Source: Candidatus Parabeggiatoa sp. nov. 2 | GTDB taxonomy: Bacteria; Pseudomonadota; Gammaproteobacteria; Beggiatoales; Beggiatoaceae | Length of the DNA: 42,685 nucleotides | NCBI GenBank assembly: GCA_002085445.1 | Contig: NBMI01000056.1 | Span: 1-42,685 of the forward strand | Reading direction: 5' to 3' | Shown here: positions 1-8,223 of the stretch, piece after piece | Layout of the letters: every line of letters begins with the position of its first letter | How positions within the stretch are numbered: position 1 is the stretch's first letter | Made by a program: the position numbers and the translations under genes | The notes under the pieces: model-generated | Databases searched by the model: none | What the model saw: the letters and a program-made list of their open reading frames with translations, nothing else | What the model was told of the DNA's origin: nothing

Positions 1-37
1 ATATCGTAACGAATAACTGACTTATTTTATTAAAGTA

Positions 38-142
38 GTACAACGGATACTCGAAATAAACGGATAAAAAAAGTCAAAAAATCATAAGGTAACAAAAATT
101 ATGACTTTCCCCAATCCGTTTCGGAAAGCGTATCCGTTGTAC
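38..142. repeat. MITE-like inverted repeat, GTACAACG family, copy 1
   Basis: The element begins GTACAACGGATA and ends with its reverse complement TATCCGTTGTAC. A second inner pair (AAACGGAT near 58-65, ATCCGTTT near 114-121) lengthens the stem. It is about 105 bp and has no coding capacity. Related copies with GTACAACG-type ends are at 4125-4287, 19827-19987, 40575-40660 and 40684-40771, so this is a dispersed non-autonomous element family. The source transposase is not in the window. Confidence 0.75.
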
Positions 143-211
143 TTGGATAGCTTAACTTAATGGCATTGAAGGCGCTGCCCTGGGCTTTAATAAAACGCCC
201 TTTCAGGGCTA

Positions 212-2305
212 CTATAAATCATTGGTTTCTAGTGATGGTGCGGATTCTTCTCTTGTTATTTGGGTACCCGTCAAGTCCAATTTTTTGGAGGACTTTTTTG
301 ATGGTTCATAAAACACCGGAAACATTGCACTACTTGTTCCACTCAATAATGCGAATAGACTCAAAAAAACAGTGCTGCCAAAACCAAACCCCAGTAAATA
401 GGCGCCTCCTATTCCAACAAAAGTGGGGGTGACTACCAAGGCAAGCGTGACATCCATATTGCGGTTATATGTTTTGGCAATATCGAATAGCATATTCAAG
501 TGTTGTAGCCCTTTATCCAGCAATATAATTTGGGCAGAATCGGTAGCAACAGTTGAGGCCCCACGCAGAGAAATAGAAACTTGAGATTGTTTCAACGCAA
601 TTGCATCATTAATCCCATCACCTATATAACAAATAAATTTACCTTTTTGTTGTAATTGTTCAATGATCTTTGCTTTATTTTCGGGAAGCGTTTCGGCAAA
701 GTAATGATCAATCCCCAGCGTTTTAGCGAGCCGACGAGTTGGCATTTCATGGTCACCGGAAATAATATAGGTGGCCTTAATTTGCGGAAGTTGACGCAAT
801 TGTTGAATTACCGCTTTGGCTTCGGGACGAATGGTTGGTAGTAATTCAATTGCACCGATTAATTGCTCGTTAATTGCTACCATTATCAATGAATGACCTT
901 CTTGATAGCAAACTTGTTCAACTTCCTGAAGCTTTGATGGAATTGGGATGTTGACCATTTCCATAAATCGTTTGCTACCAACACGCACGGTTTTATTTTC
1001 TACTTGAACAGTTAGACCATATCCAATTTGATACTCGGTTTCATCAATAGTTGGAATCCGTAAATTATGATTCTCTGCTTCTTGAATAATCGCTTTGGCA
1101 ATGGGATGAGTTTGTTTATATTCAGCGGCAACCGCATAGCGTAAAACATCATTCTCACTATAATCAGTACTGGAATGAATGATACCAACAGTGGGTTGAT
1201 CTTCAGTTAACGTGCCCGTTTTATCAAAAATAATCGTATCCACTTGTTCCAGCCATTCTAATGCGCGTCCGTCTTTGATAAGAATACCATTTTTAGAAGC
1301 AATATTGAGGTAATTTAAGATACTGAGTGACGCAATCATCCGCATTTTATTGGTAAAATGAGAACCCAAAACGGCCAAAGCCCCTGAGGTTCCCAAAACG
1401 GGGAATGCAATTCCTCCTGCTATTAATGTGGGAAGAGCGGTTTTATCAGCTAATCTTTCAGCCCGTAACTCCTTTGAGGATTTAAAGTCAACCATATTAT
1501 TTAAAACCTGCCCGACTTTAGCCACTGTTGTTGCTTCGCCGGCTTTTTCAACTCGAATAAAAATCTGTCCGGTTAGGACGGTGGTTGAGGCAAAGACTTC
1601 ATCTGCAACGCCTTTATCAACGGGTATGGCTTCACCAGTAAGAATCTGTTGATCAACACTTGCGATCCCGCTGGTAACAATACCATCCGCTGGGATAACC
1701 TCACCGGCATGAACAACCAAAATATCTCCAACCTTGATTTCTTGGAAAGGAATACGTATTTCAACGTCATCGACAATGATCCACACAGATTTTGGTATTT
1801 GTTGGAAAACATCAATTAAGTTGCTGTGAGAATCTTCGTGAATCTTGATTATTGCTCTTTGGGCTATGCTATATATAAATATTGCAAACAAGCCTAAAAA
1901 ATAAAAACCAAATAATATAGCGCCCAAAATGGTTATGAGATTCAGTATATCTGCCCCAATTATGCCTTGTTTAAATTTGTCTAATGATTTTTGCAATGCT
2001 GGTATTGATGCGTATAAAATGATCGGAATAGCCAAAAATTGGATTGGCGGAAAAAACGGAGAAACCGCAATCATCACGCCAAGAGAGACAGCTGTAAGAA
2101 TAAGATTACGAGTCAGGATTTGCTTCTTACGGTTATTCGTTTGTTGGGTTATATCAACTAATGTTTTGTTGTTATTTTTAGAAACCGGGAATTTAGAGGT
2201 GACGTTTTTCCATGCCACTAATTGTTTTATTTTGAAGCGTTGCTGGTAATTTTTTTTGCCACCATATAAAACGCCTCCCACTACAATCATTGTCGTTAAT
2301 AACAT
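212..2305 (-). CDS. P1B-like heavy-metal-type P-type ATPase lacking the CPx motif
   Basis: This 697-residue membrane ATPase has the P-type core. The actuator loop TGEA is at 223-226, the phosphorylation site DKTGTLT at 361-367, the P1B-type HP dipeptide (QTHPIAKAI) near 400 and the hinge GDGIND near 565. Hydrophobic segments lie at about 3-15, 66-100, 118-152, 290-315 and near the C-terminus (TLALVV... onwards). The region before GILIKDGRALE matches the P1B layout. However, the place where P1B pumps carry CPC, SPC or similar reads FTN (about 317-319), and there is no N-terminal CxxC metal-binding domain. The ion is therefore unclear: it may move another substrate or have become a regulatory or inactive paralogue. 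Start: the ATG at 2305 opens on a hydrophobic segment. It is followed downstream (minus strand) by no close gene. Confidence 0.88.
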   Translation of the reverse strand: MLLTTMIVVGGVLYGGKKNYQQRFKIKQLVAWKNVTSKFPVSKNNNKTLVDITQQTNNRKKQILTRNLILTAVSLGVMIAVSPFFPPIQFLAIPIILYASIPALQKSLDKFKQGIIGADILNLITILGAILFGFYFLGLFAIFIYSIAQRAIIKIHEDSHSNLIDVFQQIPKSVWIIVDDVEIRIPFQEIKVGDILVVHAGEVIPADGIVTSGIASVDQQILTGEAIPVDKGVADEVFASTTVLTGQIFIRVEKAGEATTVAKVGQVLNNMVDFKSSKELRAERLADKTALPTLIAGGIAFPVLGTSGALAVLGSHFTNKMRMIASLSILNYLNIASKNGILIKDGRALEWLEQVDTIIFDKTGTLTEDQPTVGIIHSSTDYSENDVLRYAVAAEYKQTHPIAKAIIQEAENHNLRIPTIDETEYQIGYGLTVQVENKTVRVGSKRFMEMVNIPIPSKLQEVEQVCYQEGHSLIMVAINEQLIGAIELLPTIRPEAKAVIQQLRQLPQIKATYIISGDHEMPTRRLAKTLGIDHYFAETLPENKAKIIEQLQQKGKFICYIGDGINDAIALKQSQVSISLRGASTVATDSAQIILLDKGLQHLNMLFDIAKTYNRNMDVTLALVVTPTFVGIGGAYLLGFGFGSTVFLSLFALLSGTSSAMFPVFYEPSKKSSKKLDLTGTQITREESAPSLETNDL

Positions 2306-2384
2306 TATGCTCTTCTCATTTGTTATGATCAGTAGCTCTAAAATATTTCGGCTATCAACTTAGGCGCGACACGTTTCAAACCAC

Positions 2385-2412
2385 GTAAAGACAAGGCATG
2401 CCTTGTCTCTAC
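2385..2412. repeat. Perfect palindrome in the ATPase/radical SAM intergenic region
   Basis: AGACAAGGCATGCCTTGTCT at 2389-2408 is a 20-base perfect palindrome, extended imperfectly to either side. It lies in the 212 bp between the radical SAM gene (ends 2518) and the P-type ATPase start (2305). A REP-like element or weak bidirectional transcription stop is possible. There is no T tract, so a classical rho-independent terminator is unlikely. Confidence 0.5.
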
Positions 2413-2517
2413 CGGCTATAAACGTAAATTGTCGCGGGTTAAGTTGGAAGCCAATATTTCATCTGTTTTCGATCTACTGATGATGGGTAATTGCCCACCA
2501 AAAATCATTTTAAAAAA

Positions 2518-4029
2518 TCAGTCATTCTGGGTTGAAGAGGGGAAAAATTGTTCTCGACATTCAGCAATGAGATTTTCCCAAATCTTGTCTCCATCTGGTG
2601 TTAATTGTTCAGCTAACTCAATTTCAGGCCATCTTTTCTCTTCTAAAAGCAAATAGGGTGCGAAACAACGTCGTACACCTTCAATCGCTTCCTTAGAAAA
2701 CTGTGGCATGTTAAGTATACTAAAGCCAATAATAGAACTTGCAATGGTATCAGAACCTATATATCCCATCTTTTCTGCTAACTGCCGTAATGGTGTGCCA
2801 TGAAAAGGGGAATATGTGTATACATTTCGAGTTACTGCAGGCAGTTGTCGATTCAAACGTATGGTATCAAATGCCAATTCGCGGGTTTCGGTAGGAAGTC
2901 CAATAATATTATTCACATAAAAATTGATGTTGTAATTGGCCAACAAGTGTATGGAATCAATAATAACTTTATTACTGACTTTCCGATCTAAAAGTTTTTC
3001 TCTGAATTGCGGGTTACCATGCTCAATACCCAAAGTAACTGAATGAATTCCCATTTTTTTAAGAATTTGTACTCGTTTTTCGGATAATGTTTCCGGTCGA
3101 GTTTGGCACCAAAAAGGTAAGCCAATTTCACTGGCATACATTTCCGCAAATTCTTCAAGATATTGATTTGATAAGGCGAGGAAAGTATCGGCCCAAAAAA
3201 ATAAGTATTCAGCTTGAATCTCATTTTTATAAAACAGCATTTCACGACGAACATTTTCTATTGATTTGAGCCTAGAAAACCGTAAATTTTCCTCTTTATA
3301 GAGCTTTTCTTGGGCTGGCGAATTACAATAAGCACAGCTATATGGGCAACCTCGGTGAGTTTCTACCGGAATAGTCCGGTAAATTTTGCCCGCCATAGGA
3401 CGATAATAACGCGATTCATCAAATATCTCTAAATCCAGTAAAGGTAAATGATCAATATCGGTTAGGCTGGTCATTTTGTTTTTAACAACAACGCCATCTT
3501 GTTTTACCCAAAGATTGGGTATGTCAGTATAACTTTGCCCCTTATCTATTCTTTTACAAAGTTCCTGTAAAGGATATTCGCCTTCCCCCAAACAAATTAT
3601 ATCAATTTCAGGAGGCTGAATCGCTTTATCCGGTGCAAAGGTGGCAAATACACCACCAAGAATGGTTTTAGCTTTGCCTTTAGTGCGTAAATTCCGCAAC
3701 AGCTTTATGGCATACGGAAACAAGTCTTCGGTTGCTGAACACGCGATCAAATCGGGTTCATAAGCGGCCACTTCTTTGTTAAATTCTTCATACACGTTAG
3801 TCGTATATAATGGCACTTGTTTCTTGGCTTTTTGATAAGGCTGAATTTGTAAAGTGGCAGCCTTATATTTGTCATGGTTAATTATCCCATCTTCTGGAAA
3901 TTCCCAATAAGTGGTATCAAAAAGCCTCACCTCATGGTTATCTTGTTTCAACAAGGCCGAAAATATGGCCACCGCCGTGGGCATGACATACATGCCCCTA
4001 AGATTTGGGTAGAGAAGTAATACTTTCAT
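2518..4029 (-). CDS. B12-binding-domain radical SAM protein
   Basis: This 503-residue protein has a Rossmann-like N-terminus (MKVLLLYPNLRG..., residues 1-150) typical of cobalamin-binding domains fused to radical SAM enzymes. The radical SAM cluster motif CPYSCAYC follows, with cysteines 228, 232 and 235 (CxxxCxxC) for the 4Fe-4S cluster. A downstream 'IGLPTET' stretch matches the SAM-contact region of the family. Such proteins do methylations or rearrangements on lipids, bacteriochlorins, hopanoids or peptides; the substrate cannot be read from sequence. A second enzyme of the same architecture lies upstream at 4295-5725, with a MITE in the 265 bp between them. The start at 4029 is supported by the standard N-terminal strand MKVLLLYP. 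Confidence 0.88.
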   Translation of the reverse strand: MKVLLLYPNLRGMYVMPTAVAIFSALLKQDNHEVRLFDTTYWEFPEDGIINHDKYKAATLQIQPYQKAKKQVPLYTTNVYEEFNKEVAAYEPDLIACSATEDLFPYAIKLLRNLRTKGKAKTILGGVFATFAPDKAIQPPEIDIICLGEGEYPLQELCKRIDKGQSYTDIPNLWVKQDGVVVKNKMTSLTDIDHLPLLDLEIFDESRYYRPMAGKIYRTIPVETHRGCPYSCAYCNSPAQEKLYKEENLRFSRLKSIENVRREMLFYKNEIQAEYLFFWADTFLALSNQYLEEFAEMYASEIGLPFWCQTRPETLSEKRVQILKKMGIHSVTLGIEHGNPQFREKLLDRKVSNKVIIDSIHLLANYNINFYVNNIIGLPTETRELAFDTIRLNRQLPAVTRNVYTYSPFHGTPLRQLAEKMGYIGSDTIASSIIGFSILNMPQFSKEAIEGVRRCFAPYLLLEEKRWPEIELAEQLTPDGDKIWENLIAECREQFFPSSTQND

Positions 4030-4124
4030 TATGCAATTTTACTTTAAATAATGGTTGCTATAAATTTGTCGGTGATGTGATTTGGAGTCCTATGCAAAGT
4101 GGAAAATTATTACAACATCGTTAA

Positions 4125-4287
4125 GTACAACGAATTACGTGGATAAACGAATAAGGTATAATGATTTTTTATTATTTTTCAAATACTTACAAAATATAAG
4201 TTCGCTTTTTGATGAGATATATCAATTAGTGATAAACACGCTGGATAAGCTGTATTTTAATTCGTTTATCCACGTCATTCGTTGTAC
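4125..4287. repeat. MITE-like inverted repeat, GTACAACG family, copy 2
   Basis: The left end GTACAACGAATTACGTGGAT (4125-4144) is matched by the reverse-complement right end ending GTTGTAC at 4287. The arms are about 28 bp and nearly perfect, around an AT-rich core. The right end stops 8 bp short of the stop codon of the gene at 4295. The element thus fills the gap between the two radical SAM genes and could add a hairpin to their transcript. Confidence 0.85.
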
Positions 4288-4294
4288 TCTCCTT

Positions 4295-5725
4295 TTATAG
4301 AACCCAATCTGGTTCCAAAGCACGGCGATAATAGTCACGTCGTCCGGCTTCGTTCCGCACCATTGGTAATTTATGTTTATCCAAAAAAGTTTTGATTATT
4401 TTTTCAGGACATTCAGAACGCTTGTCGTCTTGGCTGATGCTAATATAGCCATAAGGTTCTAAGCGTTGCACTAGCATTTCAGCAAATTGAACGATTTCTG
4501 CGGTAGAAATATTTTCATATTCGATAATATCGTCTAATAAATTAGGATCGCAATAATCTTTTTCCAATAATGTCTCCCAGTTTGAGGTTTTAAGCCGAAT
4601 GCCAAACTGTTGCGGATTGTTACCCATTTTGGAACCGGGATATGGAATACAGAGGCTGGCTACAATTTGACTCGGTTGAATAGCTTCCATTAAATCAATA
4701 CTTAATAGATGATCTTGATAGGTAGCCCCCGGTAAACCAATCATCAGGTTACATCGAATCCCTATTTTGGCCTCTCTAGCTTGGCTAATCACCTGCATAA
4801 TTTTGTTTATCATAAGACCTTTTCTGGCATTTTTTAAGGTTTTTTGATCCGCCGATTCGATTCCGAAAGCAACTATTTTACATCCGGCTTGAGACATCCA
4901 GTCGAACATAAGCCAGTGTTTTGGTGGCACATCACTTCTTGAATTAACTGACCAGTTGCAAACGAGTTTACGCGCCATTATTTCACGACAAAGTGCAATA
5001 ACCCAGTCCGGATCATAAGTGAAAATATCATCACCAAAATGAATGGCCTTATGTCCTTCAACTTTGACAATGTACTCAAGTTCATCTACAACCGCTTTAG
5101 GGGCTCGTGCCTTATAACCAGAGCCTGAAGAGGTACAAAAGACACAATTAAACAGGCAACCTTTTGAGCCTATCAAGAAACCATCTGAATAATGACGATG
5201 GTATTTTTGAGGTATCAAGTGACGTGCCAGAGCGTAACTATTAGCCTCTAACGAATTAGCTATGCCCGTATCTATATAATCTCCATTACTGTCTTTAAAA
5301 AAGTAGCCTAATGATTGTATCAGTTTTGGATTCACAAAAGGATATTTCAAACTAAGATTATCCAAGAAATCAGATAGAGTATCCTCAACGTTTCCTTGGA
5401 GTACGATATCAAACCCGGTTTCAATACATTCCTTTGGTTTAGAAGTTGGATATTTTCCAGCAGCAATCAGAATATATCCCTTATGCCTGAACTGATGGGC
5501 AATACGGTACGAGGCAGCTAAGCACCTCATAGTAAATAATACTCCAATCACATCAGGCACAAACTCGGATATCACAGTCTCTAACCGTTGTTCATCCACA
5601 TTCTGATCGTAGAGTTGAACTTGATGTTTTCCTTCTAAGGCAGCCGCAAGATGAAGGCATTCCATAGGTGCTTGAAGATAGAATGGGGCGGTATCCGGTT
5701 CTGGATAAACAAGTAATACTCGCAT
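4295..5725 (-). CDS. B12-binding-domain radical SAM protein (second paralogue)
   Basis: This 476-residue protein has an N-terminal cobalamin-binding-like domain (MRVLLVYPEPD..., about 1-150) and a radical SAM motif CLFNCVFC with cysteines 190, 194 and 197. The loop GIESADQKT (about 300) and IGLPGAT are typical of the Elp3/MiaB-like radical SAM fold. It shares architecture with the gene at 2518-4029 but is clearly divergent, so the two probably act on different substrates or in successive steps. It is upstream of that gene on the same strand. Start: ATG at 5725 with the conserved MRVLLVYPEP strand. The substrate is unknown. Confidence 0.88.
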   Translation of the reverse strand: MRVLLVYPEPDTAPFYLQAPMECLHLAAALEGKHQVQLYDQNVDEQRLETVISEFVPDVIGVLFTMRCLAASYRIAHQFRHKGYILIAAGKYPTSKPKECIETGFDIVLQGNVEDTLSDFLDNLSLKYPFVNPKLIQSLGYFFKDSNGDYIDTGIANSLEANSYALARHLIPQKYHRHYSDGFLIGSKGCLFNCVFCTSSGSGYKARAPKAVVDELEYIVKVEGHKAIHFGDDIFTYDPDWVIALCREIMARKLVCNWSVNSRSDVPPKHWLMFDWMSQAGCKIVAFGIESADQKTLKNARKGLMINKIMQVISQAREAKIGIRCNLMIGLPGATYQDHLLSIDLMEAIQPSQIVASLCIPYPGSKMGNNPQQFGIRLKTSNWETLLEKDYCDPNLLDDIIEYENISTAEIVQFAEMLVQRLEPYGYISISQDDKRSECPEKIIKTFLDKHKLPMVRNEAGRRDYYRRALEPDWVL

Positions 5726-5824
5726 TGTTTTGCCTCATTATTTTTCAATAGGCTCGGACAGTTTTATCCTACATTTCGCTGTTAAACAGAAAAAAAATGA
5801 AGAAAAGAATATTCAAAGTGAGAA

Positions 5825-6062
5825 TCAATGGGGTCAGAGTCGATGGATTTGACTTTGTTCACGATACTCGAATCAAGATAAAACAGGTAATCCTCATTAG
5901 CGATAAAAATCGGATCACGATTGTTACCACGAATAATCATAAGTTGCGGATGACCAACTAAAACAAAACGGGGAAGACGTGCCATGATAATATACCCAAA
6001 AAAATTATTTTTTCCGTGCAAAAAACTTAAATCACAAAATCAATCGAGTCTGGCCCCATTGA
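5825..6062. repeat. Inverted-repeat element bounded by GGGGTCAGA/TCTGGCCCC-type ends
   Basis: The left boundary TCAATGGGGTCAGAGTCGAT (5825-5844) is mirrored by ATCGAGTCTGGCCCCATTGA (6043-6062). Between them lies the N-terminal remnant of a REP-associated tyrosine transposase on the minus strand. The arrangement suggests an internally deleted REPtron-like element that kept its ends. Confidence 0.65.
5868..5985 (-). pseudogene. Truncated REP-associated tyrosine transposase (Y1_Tnp, RAYT) N-terminus
   Basis: Translation from the ATG at 5985 begins MARLPRFVLVGHPQLMIIRG, followed by NN and DPIFIANEDYLFYLD. This matches the characteristic opening of REP-associated Y1 transposases (MARPLR...HV..RGNNRE.IF...DDY..YL). 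After about 38 residues the similarity stops and the reading frame runs into the element border. The catalytic HUH motif and tyrosine are absent. It is therefore a fragment that cannot be catalytic. It lies inside the inverted repeat 5825-6062. Confidence 0.75.
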
Positions 6063-6097
6063 CACACGCAATAGAATCCCTACGGCTTTGGGATTCC

Positions 6098-6421
6098 CAG
6101 ACAAACCCTAGTAATTGTAATAACCCTTTGCTATTTACAACCCTAAACAAGATTGATACTCGCCGGTGACAACTAAACTGGATGACTCATTTTCGAGGTC
6201 GCCCCATGCGAGAGAAAAAATTATGACAGGAAAAAATGAAAAGGCAAGCTTTTTTGATTTTTTTTTAAGCCTCCTGGTTTTATCACGTTATTTCTACTTA
6301 TTTTTCAAGTAGTTATAAATAACTATTTAAATCAAGATGTTATGCTTAAGTAGCTTAATATAAAGCGATTTTCGTTTTTAAAACCGAACATTTATTATTG
6401 GTTGTGATGGCGTTTTCTATT
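6098..6421. repeat. Long dispersed repeat, copy A
   Basis: This stretch matches 18271-18624 with scattered substitutions and small indels. Shared landmarks are CCAGACAAACCCTAG, ACTGGATGACTC, TATGACAGGAAAAAATGAAA, AAGCCTCCTGGTTTTATCAC and ATTATTGGTTGTGATGGCG. No open frame is conserved between the copies. The part around 6238-6281 can fold (AGGC...GCCT around an A/T run). Copy A ends about 50 bp from a fragment of the DUF11 gene, and copy B is 1.5 kb past the 3' end of that gene, so the two may have been duplicated together. The function is unknown. Confidence 0.7.
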
Positions 6422-6426
6422 CCTTA

Positions 6427-7110
6427 AAAAATCAGATGTCTTTAAGACATCGGATTTTTAGTGCTCTCATTGAGTTGGAGGCCGCCGGTTGGGGTGTTGC
6501 CAATTTCTACGGTGTAGTCAATGATGCCGGTAAAGGCGTTGGCACCGCCTGTGACTGTGACGGTGCCGTTTAAGTCCAGTCGGACGGCCTCTACGCCCGG
6601 CGTTGAGTCAAAAAGTTTTGCAGTTTTTGCGGGTATTTGGCTGTTGAAAAGAAATCGGATTTCTTGAAGAAATCGGATTTCTAAATTTGCGTGTATTGGT
6701 GAGCGATATAGGGCCATACTTTAATTTGAAAGCTTCTAAAGTATTTTATGGCCCCCAAATAAGGCCGTTCAAATAGACTTCGCACGGGTAAAAATTTAAC
6801 TTTTCAAAAATCCGATGTCTCAAAGACATCGGATTTTTAGCCCAGAATGGAGTCTGATGCTAAAACCATACAGTATGTATTGGTGAGCGATATAGGGCCA
6901 GGCTTTAATTTGAAAGCATCTAAAGTATTTTATGGCCCCCAAATAAGGCGGTTCCAAATACACCAGTTTCAAACAAAAACGGTCAAAGAAATCCGATTGA
7001 TTTGTTGGAAAAATCGGATTTCTGGGTGGTATGTGAGCGATATAGGGCCATACTTTAATTTGAAAGCTTCTAAAGTCTTTTATGGCCCCCAAATAGCAGG
7101 CTATTGAAAA
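6427..7110. repeat. Cluster of short hairpins and three copies of a ~70 bp unit
   Basis: Three copies of a unit start with GTGAGCGATATAGGGCCA and end near TTTTATGGCCCCCAAATA, at about 6700-6760, 6882-6942 and 7032-7094. The ends GGGCCATA and TATGGCCC form an imperfect stem. Between them are hairpins built from CCGATGTCT/AGACATCGG (6434-6462 and 6809-6838) and runs of AAATCGGATTTC (around 6653-6681 and 7009-7022). The long open frames here in both directions are by-products of these repeats. A related GGGCCATAAAA...TTATGGCCCTC unit occurs at 19350 and 19530. Confidence 0.7.
6468..6643 (-). pseudogene. Fragment of the C-terminal end of the giant DUF11 gene
   Basis: The minus-strand translation contains TPGVEAVRLDLNG, TVTVTGGANAFTG and IIDYTVEIGNTPTGGLQLN. 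These are almost identical to the last part of the protein encoded at 20132-25555. At DNA level it parallels 20229-20404. A short indel near the 'TNTPG' position alters the frame. It has no start of its own and is flanked by repeats, so it is a duplicated and decayed piece, not a gene. Confidence 0.85.
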
Positions 7111-7140
7111 GGAAACTCATCCGTTTCTTCCCCAAATCCT

Positions 7141-7235
7141 AAGAGCGTGTTTTAAAACTCAACTTAATTCATTGTTTTATAATCAAGACACTATTTCATA
7201 AGTGATTGATTCTTGGACTTTTCAAACACGCTCTT
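7141..7235. repeat. MITE-like element with AAGAGCGTGTTT terminal inverted repeats
   Basis: The element opens AAGAGCGTGTTT (7141-7152) and closes AAACACGCTCTT (7224-7235), a perfect 12 bp terminal inverted repeat. The AT-rich interior has no open frame. It is a non-autonomous transposable element; the mobilising transposase is not in the window. Confidence 0.75.
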
Positions 7236-7244
7236 CGCAAAAAA

Positions 7245-7347
7245 GCGCCTACTACAAACTTAGGCGCTAAAGCGCCTACTACAAACTTAGGCGCTAAAGC
7301 GCCTACTATAAACTTAGGCGCTAAAGCGCCTACTACAAACTTAGGCG
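7245..7347. repeat. 27 bp tandem repeat, about four copies
   Basis: Four consecutive copies of a 27 bp unit read GCGCCTACTACAAACTTAGG plus CGCTAAA. Each unit also contains the inverted pair GCGCCTA/TAGGCGC, so the array can form repeated small stems. One copy carries ACTATAAAC instead of ACTACAAAC. No coding function is seen. Confidence 0.85.
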
Positions 7348-7348
7348 A

Positions 7349-7727
7349 TGTTCACCATCAGGACTCAGGGTGAGCGCGGTAGCGCCGCTTAAACCTTGTA
7401 GGCCATTGAGGCCGTTTTTTGGGCTTGAACAAAGGTGGAAGGGTTATTGACGCGGGTGTCGGCTTGCGCTTGGTTGTTGATTGGGATCAAACGCTTTTCC
7501 TTGGAGACTCGCCGTGAAGCTGAGGTTGCCAACGGTGGTGGGTTGTACGACTAGCGTGATGGTGGCCGTGCCTTCTTTAGGGAGGTGGAAAATGGTGCAA
7601 ATGATATCTCCTTCTGCTTGTTGAGAAGTGCCATCAGCAGCGCTGGCCCCATTTTGGGTGGTGCCATTAGCGGAACTGGCCCCATTTCGGGTGGCATCAG
7701 CGACGCTGGCCCCATTTTGAGTTGGTA
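7349..7727 (-). pseudogene. Fragment of the DUF11/beta-propeller gene (propeller-to-DUF11 junction)
   Basis: This block matches about 23930-24270 inside the giant DUF11 gene, including the GCGCTGGCCCCATTT repeats that encode the alanine/serine-rich NGASAADG linker. It has several indels relative to the functional copy: a shorter T run, loss of a short AAAACA segment and a changed AAC region. No frame is open across it. The GCTGGCCCCATTT linker has been expanded to at least three units. It is a decayed duplicate, 0.7 kb from the other fragment at 6468-6643. Confidence 0.85.
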
Positions 7728-7948
7728 AAAAGCGCGTCGGTTTCTGTTCGGAAAAACTCTTATGTTGGCGTTCGTCTCATAACGAACCTTCTCAAGTGCT
7801 GCTGTGAGTTCATGTTGGGTGGAATTTCGTTACACTCAAAGCCTGATAGGTTTGTTCAAACCACCATAAATTATCCGATTAGGAGGAATGGTGGGTTTAG
7901 CAAAGCACATTGAAGGGTAGCGAAGCTCCTACCCACCCGACGCTCAAG
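7727..7948. repeat. Cassette-border repeat, copy 1
   Basis: Shared landmarks with 10455-10746 and 12816-13092 are GCGCGTCGGTTTC, CATGTTGGGTGGAATTTCGT, TTACACTCAAAGCC, GATTAGGAGGAATGGTGGGT and a final GCGAAGC...ACCCACCC stem. It lies downstream of the first Septu-like cassette (minus strand). The three copies differ by indels, so they are old duplicates, not recent insertions. The remaining stretch to 8223 shows only short repeats (TAAATGTTCGCCC and TAAGTGTTCGCCC) and no gene. Confidence 0.8.
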
Positions 7949-8223
7949 TTTGGCCGCCGTGCAGCCAAAGTTTGGAGGATTTTATGGACTTTCCTAAATG
8001 TTCGCCCTTTTCTAAGTGTTCGCCCTAGCTTAACTAATGGCATTGAGCCTACGCTTGCTCCTTTGATAAATTATTAGTACGAGTAGGTTTTCGTTATGTA
8101 CGAAACTTCGTTCCGAGCGAAGCGAGATCACTCCAACATCAGTTTGAGTGAATCAGATCAATTTGTTGGACTTCCGCTCAAAAGTCCAACCGACACCGGC
8201 CAAGTGTACAGACTATTTGAACG

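Noticed and set aside
160..432. Plus-strand 90-residue open frame at the left edge
   Set aside because: It lies opposite the 3' end of the P-type ATPase and over a short inverted repeat (GCCCTG...CAGGGC); its composition is not gene-like.
6820..7107. Two overlapping open frames of about 90 residues on opposite strands
   Set aside because: Both arise from the ~70 bp repeat units and hairpins; the same short peptides recur because the DNA is repeated.
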